NCBI GenBank assembly: GCA_025200525.1
Contig: CM045762.1
Location: forward strand, 124,501,752 to 124,565,751
Length of the DNA stretch: 64,000 nucleotides
Source of the DNA: Camellia lanceoleosa
Taxonomy: Eukaryota > Streptophyta > Magnoliopsida > Ericales > Theaceae
Direction: 5' to 3'
Shown: positions 1-10,694 of the stretch, one piece after another
Numbering within the stretch: the first letter of the stretch is position 1
How the letters are laid out: each line of letters opens with the position of its first letter
The notes under the pieces: generated by a model
The model's database searches: none
The model's input: the letters and a program-made list of their open reading frames with translations, nothing else
What the model was told of the DNA's origin: nothing
Program-made: the position numbers and the translations under genes

Positions 1-658
1 TCTCACTCAACTCTCTACTCGCAATCTAATAACGTCCCATACTCATAACTGACCAAGGCATAATAGCGACCCCACTTACGGTTGACAAGACCACAACCAA
101 CTCACTAATCAACAACTCGATGCACTAAGCAACACACACTAGTACTCTTCTCACTATACCAAGATATGGATCTCACACTTCCTTAGACATTCCCACATCA
201 CGTCCACCAATCTTCACTAGATTCTAAGGTCTAACGTTTCCTCAAACTTACCAAAATAAAAAGCTTAAACTTTTGGCCCTCATTCCAACACTACGCTAGT
301 CACAAAGATTTTCCGCGAATCTTTCATTTTCCACAAACAAGTTCCAAACTAATTAAGAATCAAAGGCTATCACCCGACCAACACAAAATTTTACATCCGT
401 TATACAACAACACTAGGATCATCAATATCCTTAACAACTTTGCATTACATAAACATAACAGAGAGTTCAAGCCCCGTTGCAAGCTCCCAACACACGAGGG
501 TAACAAACAACAATACAAGCACAACAGATAGCTACGGTGCCTTAGCATCCTACGACACACAGATCAATCACAAAAGTTTCACAATTTATAACATAGATCT
601 CTAAAACAAAAGTCCCCCCTACAGGGCGGTACTACTGTGCTGGTTGAAAAGCCGACCC
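1..658 (-). other. Ty3 element interior downstream of gag, no coding seen
   Basis: This stretch follows gag on the minus strand in the left-truncated element. In a normal Ty3 element a protease with the DTGA-type active site should appear roughly 100 codons after the CCHC knuckle, as it does in the copy near 25.3 kb. I see no such motif and no long open frame here. Either pol has been deleted or the element only ever carried gag. The window edge prevents a decision. Confidence 0.4.
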
Positions 659-1703
659 TCACGAAGCTCTCGAAACCTGGCCTCTCCGAGCCTGATACCG
701 ATAACGTCCCCAACTGGACTGGTGGGACAAAGTCTGACTAGATTCTAAAACACCGAAAAGATCTACACGTAAAGGGCAAAAACGTCCAGCATGGCCCCTC
801 TGACCACAATTAAAACAAACAACGGCCACCCAACTCTGAACCCGATTTGGAGCCTGAACCTCATTGGATCCCCTAACGGACAAACTCGAAACCCCTGATA
901 AAAACAAGGACTGAGTCTGCGAGTGAGCATGCATTCGCCTCCATCTCTTGCTAAGTCTAGGGTGCTCATGAACTATAGAAGTTACCGAAGTGGCCTCTTC
1001 CCTAGCTCGACCCATACTACTAACCACGGCCTCTGCATGGGCCGCCGCCTTAACTAGATCATAATGATTCTTCCACTTAGATCTAACCAACTTCTCCCGG
1101 ATATCATCTTGTAATCGCCTCTCAACTTCATAACAACGACGCTCCTCTGTTACCACCAATTCTGGAGCAAATCTCGACAAACTAGTGAACCTCATCTCAA
1201 ACGGAGCCAAAGGAGTAACATCCTGACGCAACTCAACAAACTGTTTGCCTAACCTTTCCCAAGCAGAAAGAAGGAAATACTTGGCCAAGAAGGCCTCGGT
1301 AAACGCAACCCACGTGGCACCTACGGTACACTCCACATACTCCCACCAATAACTTGCATTTCCCCTGAAATAGGAAGGTTGCCAAAGAAACCCTTAACCC
1401 CTCGTCATCAACCCTAAGCATGTCAAGAGTCTTGGTAATCTGTTCCAACCAACTCTCCGCCTCTAGCGGTCTTGCCTCTCCCAAAAACTCCGGTGGATTG
1501 GAGCGAAGAAACTCCTTAGTAAGCTTGAGGGTACGCCCGTTGTCCCCCTCATTACGAGCTGGAGCATCTTGCACCACTCTCACAACCTCGCGCACAACTT
1601 CCTCGCCGACAGCCGATGCTGTAACGACAAGTGCTAGGGGAACCACTATGCCCCTACCGACACTCTTATTACCCATTCGTCCTCTACTTCCTCGTGTAGA
1701 CAT
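659..1703 (-). pseudogene. gag: Ty3 retrotransposon gag, one frameshift
   Basis: Capsid/nucleocapsid protein of a Ty3 LTR retrotransposon, which would package element RNA in the cytoplasm. The start chosen is the ATG at 1703, opening a basic, glycine-rich N-terminus (MSTRGSRGRMG). The first part carries the retrotransposon gag landmarks FLGEARP and WLEQITKTLDML. Near 1361-1366, at a run of four C on the plus strand, the frame shifts by one base. The second frame continues with WWEYVECTVGATWVAF, LSRFAPELV and a single CCHC knuckle, CFNCGQRGHAGRFC (C-X2-C-X4-H-X4-C). The frame stops at 659 without entering protease. Joined length is about 345 codons, reasonable for gag. The primer binding site lies about 510 bp upstream, as expected. 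The protein resembles the Tekay-type gag near 26 kb (both have the LSRFAPELV block), so Tekay affinity is likely but not proven. Confidence 0.8.
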
Positions 1704-2215
1704 CCTATAAAATTCAAAAACAAAATCAACTAAGTGCACGACACAACAGCCTCCCCGAGAAACACACCCTCACCACTACGACCTTGAACCCTTCTCGACA
1801 TCCTCATTAAGGAACATGATAGATAACTAGCACATAATTCCAAATGTACTCGTGATTTGCCTTACACGTAAAACTAATACAATTACACATATTCTAGCAC
1901 ATAGGCAATCCATTTCACTCCAAATAAGCACGTAGTCACATAAGCACATACGAATTATCCTTTAGTGATGAGATTTGTCCCATGAGAAACCAAGAATTCT
2001 TAGTAGAATGAGTATTGATCAGGTACCCTTCTAATAAGACCTCAAGGAATCTAATAGGCGCAAATAACATCCCAAAAGCCTAATCCCATACCCACATAGT
2101 CACATAAGCATGCTATCACATAATCACATAGACAAAGCATTTCCTAATCATACGAAATGAACCCATTGTGATATAACAACCACTTCCCGCAAGCCCCAAG
2201 TATTCAAACCCGGTA

Positions 2216-2227
2216 GCTCTGATACCA
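2216..2227 (-). other. Primer binding site, initiator-Met tRNA type
   Basis: On the minus strand the sequence TGGTATCAGAGC begins three bases after the LTR end (GGGGCGTTACA, then ACT). This is the usual plant primer binding site complementary to the 3' end of initiator methionine tRNA. It fixes the element's orientation (minus) and the 3' end of the 5' LTR. Confidence 0.9.
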
Positions 2228-2230
2228 AGT

Positions 2231-4780
2231 TGTAACGCCCCGAAATATTTCAACATGAACTACCCATAGGAATGATCCTTCATTACTCAATGACAATAAT
2301 CCCTCCAACATCACATATATATAAATGGATTAAATACAAAAGTTTCACTTGCGATTCATATTCACAACATAACGAATACGTAGTTCTATGACATGTGAAG
2401 CATCTAATCTCAAAACAAATAAAATGCCCTTAAGGGCTTACATCTTCCAAGGCAATAGCCCGGTTACACAAAATGGTCTCTCGGACCCATACACATTAGC
2501 CCTTGGCTTTACAAAAATTTACACAAAATATAAGAGCAAAATACTCTTCACAATCACGTCCACGCCATCAACTCGGCAGGATCACCACCTTTCTTACCTG
2601 CACCAAATCCCATAAGGGTGAGCATAAAGCCCAGTAGAAAATTCTCACAAAGTATATACAGTTATGCATTTTCCTCAACATAAAGTAAACGTGAGTGCAA
2701 TGCCATGCCAAAGTTGATAAATGAGGAAAATATTCATTTTCAATGCACTTTATCAAAATCACCATGTTCTCAATATTAGCTTGTTGTCTCATCAATTTCA
2801 AAAATCCAATATTAATTCAATGGGGGTGGTAAATACAACACTGGTAATCCCTAGGCTGGTGTCTGCAAGTAGACTCTGCGAGTACTACCAAACTGTCATT
2901 TTTACCGGTGCTAACCGGAAGGCTCGACACCTATCCGCGCGGCTTTCGGGTCTTTCACCCTGGACACTCAGGCCAACTTATCAAGTTCATTTACACCCCC
3001 TATCCAGACTTACCAACGTATTTACCCCATACACATTTCCATTAGTTCTCATGGTAATATAAATCTTTTCAAGTAAACATGATGAGAATACAACATTGGT
3101 AATAATCCACTTCATGCACATTGATAATATAGACTCAAAAGGAAATGAGATGCAATAATTAATATCTCATAACATTTCTGTATTTCCAAAATGTCTTAAC
3201 AACAATAATAAACAAATACCTTTCCACTTTTACGAATACATTTCTCATTGCACAAATAATCATGTGTCTTCAACACATCATCACAAGTTCTCAACACCAA
3301 CCCATCATGACCAAACCTTTCAACATGGCCAACATGTCATCTTTCATTTCATTTCCCCATTACATTGTAATTAAGCATTTCACATCATCAATGGCAATCA
3401 ACAACTCACCATCTTACAACATTACAAGATTATATGAAATTTTCAAACATCATCCTTCAAGATTTCAATTTCACTACCATGGTGCTCAACAATTATTATC
3501 TTACCTCATTACAAGTTCAAGTGTTAGTAACAATGTTAAAATACCATCTCATATCCCATGTGTCAAGTATGTTGTTACTATGATAACATTTGGGGGAACT
3601 TACTCTAATACATCCTCTTAACACAATAAAATAAATACTTTCAAAGACATTTTCATTATTTTGTAAAATCTCCAATTTCTAGGGTTTTTGTCAAAAACTT
3701 AACACTTCTTCACTTCATGATAGAAGCCTCATTAAAATCATCCCTTTTAAACAATAAATAAGAAGTCACAAGTATCAACTTAGAAACATTTCAACATTTA
3801 AACCCTCATTTGAGAAATCTCATCATCTTTGAACCAAAACCAAAACTCTCAAAACAATTTCAATAGAAACACAAAATCAACATTTAAATTGCAAAACATG
3901 TATATATAACTCAAGAATATCCCTACCTCAAGCTTGGAAGAGAAGATGAGCAAAAAGGTTGAAACCCCAAAGTTGTCGAAACCAACTTATACTTGGATCA
4001 AAACGAAGCTCTTGACGAGATCTACAATCTTTCTCAAAGGAGCAAGGCAAGAAGATGCTTCCAAGAGAGTAGATCTAAAGACTTTTGAGCAAAAAGTGGT
4101 TTTGGAGGGGGAGAGAGAGACCCACGGTTTCGAGGGGAAAAGAGAGAAAGAAAATAAAGAAAAGGGTCAAGTGAGGGCCTATTTATAGCACTAGGTAAAA
4201 TTAGAAATAAGCCCCAAGTCAACCCAAAATATCAAGTCAAAACCCCCAAAAAGTAGGGCCAAAAGTCGGACCAAAATCTGAAAAAAAAAATCTGCAGGGG
4301 TCGACCCTTGCAACAGTGGTGTCGACACCAAAGAGGAAAATCTGCGAAACTAAGCTTGACTGTACTGCTGGTGTCGACCCTACCCCAGACTGGTGTCTAC
4401 CCTATGTTTCAAAGAATCGAACACCAGACGAGAAGAGGGTCGACCTCTCCCACCGTGTCTACCCTATGTTTCAAAGAACCAACACACAGAGAAGAGGGTC
4501 GACTCTCCCGGTCAGTGTCTACCCTATTTTCCAGCAACTCCTCCAGAACTTCACCAACAGGTAAGGGTCAACCCTAGGAAGGTTGGTGTCGACCCTAGAA
4601 TGGAATTTCTAAGTCTCCAAGGAACTTTTGACAAGAATAAGCGCTAACAACCAAACCCAACAAGTTTAATTCGGATTATACTCCTCCAAAACCAACCCAT
4701 AACAACACCAAAGGTTTCCAAAACATAATAATGATTCAAATACACTTCCTAAAAGTTTTAAAAAGGGTGCAAGTGCTACA
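2231..4780 (-). mobile_element. 5' LTR of the left-truncated Ty3 element
   Basis: The LTR is bounded on its 3' side by the primer binding site and on its 5' side by GGGTGCAAGTGCTACA at 4765-4780. In the sense direction it reads TGTAGCACTTGC...GGGGCGTTACA, canonical TG...CA ends, 2550 bp. Parts resemble the other LTR family in the window, for example the segment around 2610-2630 with its AAAGCCCAGTAGAA, but the 5' end is different, so I treat it as a related separate family. The partner LTR and target duplication lie outside the window. Confidence 0.82.
4297..4610. repeat. GTCGAC-centred palindrome array in LTR
   Basis: About nine copies of a short word centred on TCGA occur in about 310 bp near the sense 5' end of the LTR. 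Forms include GGGTCGACCC, GGTGTCGACACC and the mixed GGTGTCGACCCT, plus decayed forms with TCTA or TCAA in place of the central TCGA. The position corresponds to the CTCGAG arrays of the other LTR family. Confidence 0.75.
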
Positions 4781-5567
4781 GCATCACTGCACAAAGTCAC
4801 ATGCATTACATGCATCACTGCATCTGAGGAAAAAAGTCACATAGCATCTGAGAAAAAAAGAAAGCATACAATTTATTACGTTTGTTAAAGTCTTTGCATC
4901 ACTGATGAATGTTGGATGTATTACTGCGCCGAGTTACAATTTATTATCATACCATAGCTATTGTGCCCATGTGAATTTCTGAAATTCATAATGGGATGAG
5001 GGGGTGTCAGAACAAAACAGCAAAACAATTAGACCCTTTGTGTTTAAAAAGCCACCCTATGTAGCTCCAAATAGATTCATAAACCTTGAAGATAAAATAT
5101 TATAGAGTTAGAATGTATTGAAGACTAATTTGTAGTAGAGTTAGAATGAATGTGTTTTTCCATGTATAGAACTTGAAAGTGTTATAGATAAAAGTTAGCC
5201 TAGTATGCAGACAAGAACAACACCGACTTAAATCAATACATAGTTAACTTTAAATTAAATTAGTCAAATTTCTCCAATTAAATTAAATGAAATATTTAAG
5301 GTGAAAAGTGAAATTAAATATATTGTGAAGGCAAAATAAATTGAATTATATTTGTAAACGGAAAAATGAAATTAAATTTGTAAGCGGATTTGAACTTTGC
5401 TTAAAAGCCGAAATTAAATTGCTTAAATTTCAGATATGCACTGAGTAGTAAATAAAAGTCGAAGTGACAACTCCTATAAAGTTGATGCATAGTTATTCAG
5501 GTCATAAAAGTTGATGTGACAACTCTGATGCATAGTTGTTTACAATAAGTTCAAACATACAGCTACC
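4781..5567. other. AT-rich intergenic stretch
   Basis: No gene seen. Two local repeats are visible. Right next to the LTR, GCATCACTGCA recurs at about 4781 and 4821. Near 5455-5550 a segment containing GTTGATGCATAGTT is present twice in tandem with a spacing of about 60 bp. Confidence 0.5.
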
Positions 5568-6395
5568 ATGTGTATATGTGGTATAAATATCGCATCATAC
5601 CACAACAAAAGTTTTATAGCTATTTCGAGGGATATCATCATGAGATATACGGTGGTTGATCTATATTCAGTAATGGGTCACTATTGGGTTGCAGATAGAG
5701 ATGAATTTCAATATCCATTAAATCCAAATTTGCGTTACTCACATGCCACCGTCAATACCATGAGAGCTGAGTAGGAATTTCGCATAACTCGAGAAAATGT
5801 TCTCGTTGAGCTATGTTGTAACGCCCTCAAAATAATACATAAAACCCATCATTTTAGACATGCAATGATATAATAGAAATCAACATCTTTCTATTCACCA
5901 GAGTAGTTCTTACAACAGTATTACATGTTAACAACAAAAGCAAATGCCCTAAGGGCTTACAACTTTCCAAGTCAACACTTGGTTACAAAAAGAAGAGTAC
6001 TAACTCTATACAAAATAAGCCCTTGGCTTGATATACATGTAATACAAACAAAATAACCAAAAAGAGTCTTCAACTCCCATGACCATCCAAGCTATGTCCT
6101 TGGAGTTGGCATGCTACCTGTACCTAAAAATGATGTCCTATATAGGGTGAGCCGACGCCCAGTAGAGATATGCTAAACACTATATGAGCAATAACTAAGA
6201 TGTTAACTATTGATAAATGTTTGACTCACATAAATCAATTCATACACCATTTTCATTTCATGACCAATGTGTCCATGTTTCATTTCATTTTATATTTCTT
6301 ATCCATTTCACAACTCACAACTACGGCTCAGAACCTGGCCAACAATTTCAATGAGGTAGTAACTCATATTAAACATTTCCCATTTCACAATAGAT

Positions 6396-6550
6396 AAGCA
6401 TACTAGCTATATCAACACCTCGATAGATAAGCATATAAGCTATATCAACAATTCAACAGATAAGCATGTGAGCTGTATCTATATTTCAACAGATAAGCAT
6501 ATGAGCTCTATCAACACATTAACTGATAAGCATTTGAGCTGTATCAACGG
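6396..6550. repeat. Tandem ~37-bp repeats inside the solo LTR
   Basis: Four to five imperfect units containing AGATAAGCATATGAGCT followed by TATCAAC. Diverged counterparts sit at the same place in the other LTR copies (for example near 20160-20270 and 47920-48040). Confidence 0.7.
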
Positions 6551-7474
6551 AGTCCATCCCCTATCTCCTTCCAAACAATATCCGGTTTAGAGGTCCATCC
6601 CTTATCTTCCCCTAAACCGTGGAGTATATCCCCTATCTCCTCCCACGCAACACAATGCACATAAACAGTTATCATATACATCATCAATCAATACATAAAG
6701 TTAATGTATTCTTTCAACCGTCATGTTAGATGACACATTCCATTGATTAGTTTTAGTTTGCCTAATCACCATGCACTGTCTACAACAATCAAGACTACCC
6801 TCCACCGGTAGCCCAAAGCAATTATTTCTAAACAGATAATAAAAGCACCAACCGATAAAATATCCGCATTTTCAAAAGTAAACGATTTATTAATTCGACT
6901 CCACTCTCCCATCTCATAATGAACCACTATCATTATATTCAACTCAATTTCACAAATCCATAACTTTCCCAAATTAATTATACCAATTAATTTATATACA
7001 AATTAGGGCTTTCTACCCCGTCTCATAATATCAACCCAATTGTTCAAATATCAACTATCAACAACAATAACATCATTTTGAAACCCAAAATACCTATTTA
7101 AGAATCAAAATAACAAAACCCACTTTTACATCTTTTGAAACCCTAAGTCCCAAAATCAACCATTTAAACAACTAGCTCAAAATCTAGGTCAAAACCCATA
7201 AGAGTGAGTAGGAATCCCTACCTCAAATTCGGAGTCCAAGAGAAGAAGATGAGGAAATTGAAGATGCTCCAAATCCCAAAATTTTCAGATCAAAAGACAG
7301 CCCTTGACGATCAACACAACTTTTACAAAGGCCCAAGGTAAGGAAATCACTCATACAGATCAATACCTAGAGAGAAGTTGAGGTTCTAGTGAGAGAAGGT
7401 CTCCAATGGTGTTTTTGAAAAGTAAGAGAGAGAAATGGAGTTGAAAAAGTGATCCAAAAAGTCAGATCTCGGAG

Positions 7475-7481
7475 TGATATA
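7475..7481 (-). promoter_or_regulatory. Candidate LTR core promoter TATATCA
   Basis: Minus-strand TATATCA lies immediately after the palindrome array in the sense direction and is followed by a conserved TTTTGGATCACTTTTTC stretch. The same arrangement occurs in the copies at 19214-19220 and 33689-33695 on the plus strand. Function is inferred from position and conservation. Confidence 0.5.
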
Positions 7482-7495
7482 CTCGACTTCCTGCT

Positions 7496-7800
7496 CAAGC
7501 GTGGAAACCCCCGCTCGATCGTCACTCACAGACTCCCACTCGAGCGTCCAAACCACCGCTCGAGTGCCGGATACACACTCCCAAAACTTTTGCAGAACTA
7601 GGTCCCCGCTCGAGCGTCAAACTCCCCGCTCGAGCGTCATACACAAACTTCCGCTCGAGTGTCAAAACTGCCGCTTGAGTGTCCAACACTGCAGAGGGAA
7701 TACTGGGAGATGGATTTTCCCGCTTGAGCGCTAAAACCCTCGCTTGAGCGGAGAAGCACAACAAAGGCCTGCTCGAGCGTCAAAATCTCTGCTCGAGCAT
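7496..7800. repeat. CTCGAG-centred palindrome array, solo LTR at 5.8 kb
   Basis: About a dozen sites of the CGCTCGAGCG type, several with the central CG decayed to TG or CA (for example CGCTTGAGCG), fill about 300 bp upstream of the LTR core promoter. Confidence 0.85.
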
Positions 7801-8239
7801 GAAGGCTAATTTCTGGGCAACTACTTTTGGTTTCTAAGCTCAACCAACCTGTTTCAAACCTGCCCAACACAACCCAAGACTCAATTACAAAGAGTAAGGG
7901 ATGTAAACAAGATATACACAACAACAACCCCATGAAACCTAAGTCTGAATACAATAACTAAAGCAAAGGAAACCGGGATTGCTATATATGTCGTGAAGTT
8001 AATATTAAATTTCCTCGCCGGTTAGCTATGCGTATGCCAACTGACACTCCACAGTTGTTGCAAAGGGCATTACATTGTATCCGCGACAAAGTTAATCGCA
8101 TGACCCAACGTTTGCAAAGGTCCGAACTAATGAAGACTGCAAACGAGCGTGCCGAAGATCGGTTAATGGATGGTGCACACTAGTACTTCGTCTGGAGCAT
8201 GGATGTTATGTATGAATCTGATATTGAGATGTCAGATGA

Positions 8240-8577
8240 TGATGATAATGAATGAAATTGTTTGGATGAATGACCAAACCATTTATCTTGTAATGGATTT
8301 GTAATGCTTATCCACGACTTATCAATGAAGGGAGAAATTTCAATAGTTTTTGAATAGTTATTGTAATTTTACAAATAACAAATACCTTTGCTTTCTCTCC
8401 GTTATTATTATTTTGAAGAATGCTACTTGAACTAGGCTTTCATGATTTCATGCATTATTGATGTGGAATATAATGATGATATTGAATGAACTTGGTTGCA
8501 TGTATGACCAAACATTTTCATTCCTTATAATGGCTTTGCAGTGCTTATACATGAGTTATCAATAGAAAGAGAAATTC
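8240..8577. repeat. Diverged tandem duplication (~230 bp apart)
   Basis: The segment at about 8240-8345 (GATGATAATGAATGAAATTG onward, with GACCAAAC, GTAATGG and GAGTTATCAAT-like words) recurs diverged at about 8473-8577. It starts at the acidic tail of the preceding pseudogene and covers its presumed 3' flank. Confidence 0.6.
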
Positions 8578-9135
8578 GTAACGAATCTTGACATGTGTAC
8601 TTATAAATGTAGTGATTTCATAAACTTCAGGTTCATATAACAAATAGTTGAAATACATCCGTAAGCTAGATGAACAACAACATTGTCTTACACTCCAGTA
8701 ACGAAGATACGACATAGCATACATACGACACAACATACAACATTGTTTAAGACATTATTTCGCTCAATCACTATCAATTCTTTATTGCTTGCTTCTGCCA
8801 TTTCAATGCAGTAAGTTGTCACATCGCCACAGTAAACTGTTTTCTAATGCTTGCTTTTTTAATACAGTAAGAAGTCACTTCGAACTGACGATTTCAGTAC
8901 AAATTGGTGTTTGCAAAAAATTATATATTAAATCATAAAATGAGTCAGATGCTTTAATTTTCTTTGTTTTAAAGCAATACTATTCATAAACATCTATGAA
9001 ACGGAGTGCAAGTAAATGCCCCCAAGTGTCTTGAAATGCCCATGAGTTAAGTTACATGAGATAAAATCGAAATTATTTTCTTAGTCGCAGACAGCACTGT
9101 GAAACACACCCACAGTGAAGTACCTAGATGTACAA

Positions 9136-9361
9136 CATGTACCTCAGTCAAAAACTTATGTTGCTTGGGGTTCTTCGAATACTGAGAGGAGTAAAGTTGA
9201 AATACAATCTCAAACCGGGCATGAGAATGAGTCACCACAGTCAAGTAAGAAGATGTTGAGCATGTACCTCAGTCAAAAACTTCTATTGCTTGGGGTTCTT
9301 TGAATACTGGGGGGAGTAAAGTTGAAATACAATCTCAACCCAAGCATGAGAATGAGTCACC
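9136..9361. repeat. Tandem duplication, period 125 bp
   Basis: A unit starting CATGTACCTCAGTCAAAAAC at 9136 is repeated from 9261 with a few substitutions. Short open frames run through it in both units, but I see no recognisable protein. No gene was found in the rest of 8256-10694. Confidence 0.8.
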
Positions 9362-9839
9362 CACTAATATCTGGAGTTGTAATAAAAATAGCTAGTCCAA
9401 TGGTGGCAACGAGTTGGCTGTTGACAAAAATCATATTTTGGGGAACGACACAACGTCAAAGGCAAATGGTTGAGGGTCCAGTAGAGGGAGTTGGGTTTCT
9501 TCGAGTGAAGAGGGCCACAATGATGATAGGAATGAAGGAATGTGGGGTTAGCAAATTAAAGAATTTGGGTGCTGGAGAAACTATTTATTATTATAGAATT
9601 TGGGTCCAGTTGGAGGGTAAATCTATTATATTATTAAAGGGGAACAGCAATTTTGGTGTCATGAATCTAAAGCCTGACTTACAAATTTTTTCTATTTTTC
9701 CTAAAATGACTATAACTTGTTAGATAATCTATTATTTTAAAACTTATATCAAATTGTAATTATGGGTAAAATCGTAAACTACCAACTCAGTAAATAGCTT
9801 TCACTTTTCCACTTCCCACATTTTAGAAACTGCTTTGCA

Positions 9840-10440
9840 GTTCCACGTTTCATCATCTTCTCTCTTTTTTTATTGTTTATTTTTTTTTTATTTTGTATTT
9901 TAAATTTATAACAAATTGCTGTGTAAGTTCCACAGTTCATTATCTTCACTATATTGAAAAACTAAAATTTGTTTCTTTTTTTTTTTTTTTTTGGAGAAAG
10001 ACTATTCAAGTATTCAAGAACTTTTTTTTTCTTTTTTTCTTTCTTTCTATTTTTTTTTGGGGGGGGGGGGGGAGTAGAGTATATAAAATTTGTGTTTTTG
10101 TTTTCTTAATGTTGTATGTGTGTGTGCATGCACGTTGTTTGAAAAAATCAATGTTCTTAAAAATTTTATTATATTATCAGGTTCTGTACTTTTTTTTGGG
10201 GGGGGGGGTAGTCTTACGTAATCTGAAATTTGTGTGTGTGTGTGTTTAAAAAAAAAAGTGTTCTTAAATTTATCATTATGTTATCAAATTCTTAGGGAAA
10301 AAAAGTACAGAATAATAAATAAAATTTATGTAATTATTTATTTTGTGTTTTTTGTAAAGAAATAATTATATACTTAAAAAAAAATTATTTAAAAAAAACT
10401 GTATAAAAAATTATATAGTTTAATATTGTAAAATGAAAAT
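9840..10440. repeat. Low-complexity tract (T, G, TG and A runs)
   Basis: Long T runs, two G runs of nine or more (near 10059 and 10198), a TG microsatellite near 10232 and A runs. The open frame across it is a by-product of composition. Confidence 0.85.
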
Positions 10441-10694
10441 CCACATGGTACCAAATGCAGCACAACTTGAATCTCTTATGTATATAATCACCCTGTTTAA
10501 ACCCATTGTGACATCATGATTTGAATATTTGAAGTATTTAGGAAATCATCAAAATAAGTAAGAATAAAAAATTGTAAAATTCTATTTTTGAATAAATAAA
10601 TATGGCACATTTACATCCTCTGTACAAATTTGATTTACAAAAACTATAACATAAACTATAAATAAAAAAAACTATACACTCCATATCACACTCG

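Larger units (their letters stand above)
5817..7986 (-). mobile_element. Solo LTR with 5-bp target duplication TATGT
   Basis: The plus strand begins TGTAACGCCCTC and ends GGGATTGCTATA, 2170 bp. It is flanked by TATGT at 5812-5816 and again at 7987-7991, so the insertion is complete and has no internal region. The sense strand is minus (TATAGC...GCGTTACA), by comparison with the complete element at 19671-26478, where the polypurine tract precedes TATAGCGATC. The LTR contains a CTCGAG array and a TATATCA core promoter. It interrupts the reading frame of the flanking pseudogene. Confidence 0.93.
5568..8255 (+). pseudogene. Unrecognised reading frame split by a solo LTR
   Basis: If the LTR and one copy of its target duplication are removed, a single frame runs from the ATG at 5568 to a TGA at 8253-8255, about 174 codons. 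It has only two in-frame stops, both TAG (5772-5774 and 8181-8183). The left part includes GHYWVADRDEFQYPLNPN and RITRENVLVELC. The right part continues directly as REVNIKFPRRLAMRMP, then a basic stretch KVNRMTQRLQRSELMK, and an acidic tail ending SDDDDNE. I do not recognise the family. The frame surviving across the insertion, and a plausible acidic C-terminus right before the final stop, argue that it once coded for a protein. It may be the last exon of a host gene or an ORF of another transposon. The start is only the first ATG in frame; an upstream exon could exist. Confidence 0.5.

Noticed and set aside
2216..2227. tRNA-like sequence
   Set aside because: Only the 12 bases complementary to the initiator tRNA 3' end are present; this is a primer binding site, not a tRNA gene.
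7474..7954. Overlapping open frames in the LTR array
   Set aside because: Peptides such as ARASVLTLERG repeats are translations of the CTCGAG palindromes and occur in several frames in every LTR copy.
9893..10249. 118-codon open frame
   Set aside because: Runs through long T, G and TG homopolymers and encodes low-complexity Phe/Gly/Val runs; composition artefact.
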